From positions 3,410,001-3,474,000 of the forward strand of contig NC_021182.1 in assembly GCF_000389635.1 (NCBI RefSeq): DNA of 64,000 bases. Reading direction: 5' to 3'. A program made the position numbers and the translations under genes. This stretch comes from Clostridium pasteurianum BC1. GTDB taxonomy: Bacteria; Bacillota; Clostridia; Clostridiales; Clostridiaceae. The notes under the pieces were generated by a model. That model had not been told where the DNA came from. It saw only the letters and a program-made list of their open reading frames with translations, and did no database searches. Of the stretch, positions 63,544 through 64,000 are shown piece by piece; position 1 is the first letter of the stretch, and every line of letters starts with the position of its first letter.

Positions 63544-64000
63544 CTACATATACTGTCTTTCTCTTCTATAGTCCATAGTCATAAATGAATTTATTAAATC
63601 TTCTACTAAATTGATTACACCTTCAAAACCTGCATATCCTCTATTTCCAATACTTATAGAATCAAATACAGGATATACGTATCTTATGAATGATATTTCA
63701 AATTCTTCTGCAATTTCTCTTTCAAAAGATGATCCAAATAATATTGATGCATCAGAATTTTTTACAAGCTCTCTAAACTCATTCATATCCTTATTTCCAC
63801 GTTCACAATATACCTGTACGTCCATTCCAAGTTCATCTTCAAGAAAACTTCTCAGCGCAGCAGCTCTTAAAGCATCTCCAAACACAGCACAGGGTATAGA
63901 ATATAAATGCCTTACATAATCATAAACATTTTTAAGGACTGACATGGTAAATTGCTCCTTTTCCTTTAAGGTATCTTCATATTCTAAATTAAAAAAAGAA
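63544..64000 (-). CDS. Nitrogenase component-1-like protein, 3' part (runs off the window)
   Basis: The frame stays open from the window edge through 63945 to the stop at 63544. About 151 codons are seen, so the ATG at 63945 is probably internal. The sequence is the C-terminal Rossmann-like domain of a NifK/NifN-like protein: YSIPCAVFGDALRAAALRSF, ASILFGSSFEREIAEEFEIS and FIRYVYPVFDS, then GYAGFEGVINLVEDLINS. It is not the same as the NifN-like protein at 47406. Its partner genes must lie beyond the window. Confidence 0.8.
   Translation of the reverse strand, partial: SFFNLEYEDTLKEKEQFTMSVLKNVYDYVRHLYSIPCAVFGDALRAAALRSFLEDELGMDVQVYCERGNKDMNEFRELVKNSDASILFGSSFEREIAEEFEISFIRYVYPVFDSISIGNRGYAGFEGVINLVEDLINSFMTMDYRRERQYM

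Overview
The window looks like a chromosomal segment of a low-GC, strictly anaerobic Clostridium (cluster I). The evidence is AT-rich DNA, strong AGGAGG ribosome sites, a C. pasteurianum-type nif operon (fused nifN-B, split nifV omega/alpha, modA-modB embedded) and a homologue of the C. pasteurianum [2Fe-2S] ferredoxin. My best guess is C. kluyveri or a close relative. That is recalled, not computed.

Layout. 1-5.2 kb: a ComEC-like metallo-hydrolase, a complete IS256-family insertion sequence with an 8-bp target duplication, and a minus-strand ECF sigma/anti-sigma/surface-protein operon. 5.3-10.8 kb: one rRNA operon on the minus strand (16S-23S-5S-tRNA-Asn), whose leader carries a 160-bp MITE-like repeat. 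11-30 kb: housekeeping and stress genes (uppP, manA, murT-gatD, clpB, two tandem HTH-TPR regulators, a YtxH-like small protein, RNase H, msrA, an MFS transporter, a phosphodiesterase, mgsA, larA) separated by MITE-like repeats and structured non-coding elements. 30.2-42.5 kb: the molybdenum nitrogenase operon on the minus strand, transcribed nifH1-nifD-nifK-nifE-nifNB-modA-modB-nifV(omega)-nifV(alpha). 43.1-44 kb: a separate nifH2. 44.5-64 kb: an alternative nitrogenase region. It contains vnfH-vnfD-vnfG-vnfK followed by a very divergent NifE/NifN-like pair, a FecCD-type permease, a variant thioredoxin-fold ferredoxin, two paralogous HTH + oxyanion-binding-domain regulators, the [2Fe-2S] ferredoxin, two AnfO-family proteins, a FecB-type lipoprotein, a TupABC tungstate-type importer, and the 3' part of another nitrogenase-like gene that runs off the window.

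How it works together. The Mo operon encodes the Fe protein, the MoFe protein, the cofactor scaffold and NifB, homocitrate synthesis, and two of three molybdate-transporter parts. The alternative enzyme is called vanadium-dependent because VnfD carries the TGGPRLWH loop and is short, and because a 114-residue delta subunit is present. Two AnfO-family genes, normally linked to Fe-only nitrogenase, sit beside it. Two HTH/periplasmic-binding-protein hybrids bracket the vnf genes and probably sense molybdate or a related oxyanion to choose between enzymes.

Most unusual points: (i) the divergent NifEN/DK-like pair, which keeps all six P-cluster-type cysteines and a cofactor-type cysteine but lacks the cofactor histidine; (ii) two tandem paralogous small-RNA candidates between vnfH and the second regulator, each with a near-consensus promoter and its own terminator; (iii) vnfH and nifH1 differing at only six residues, implying gene conversion; (iv) the variant ferredoxin; (v) MITE-like repeats, including one inside the rRNA leader and one that supplies a gene's stop codon. 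Alignments were done by eye and no database was searched.
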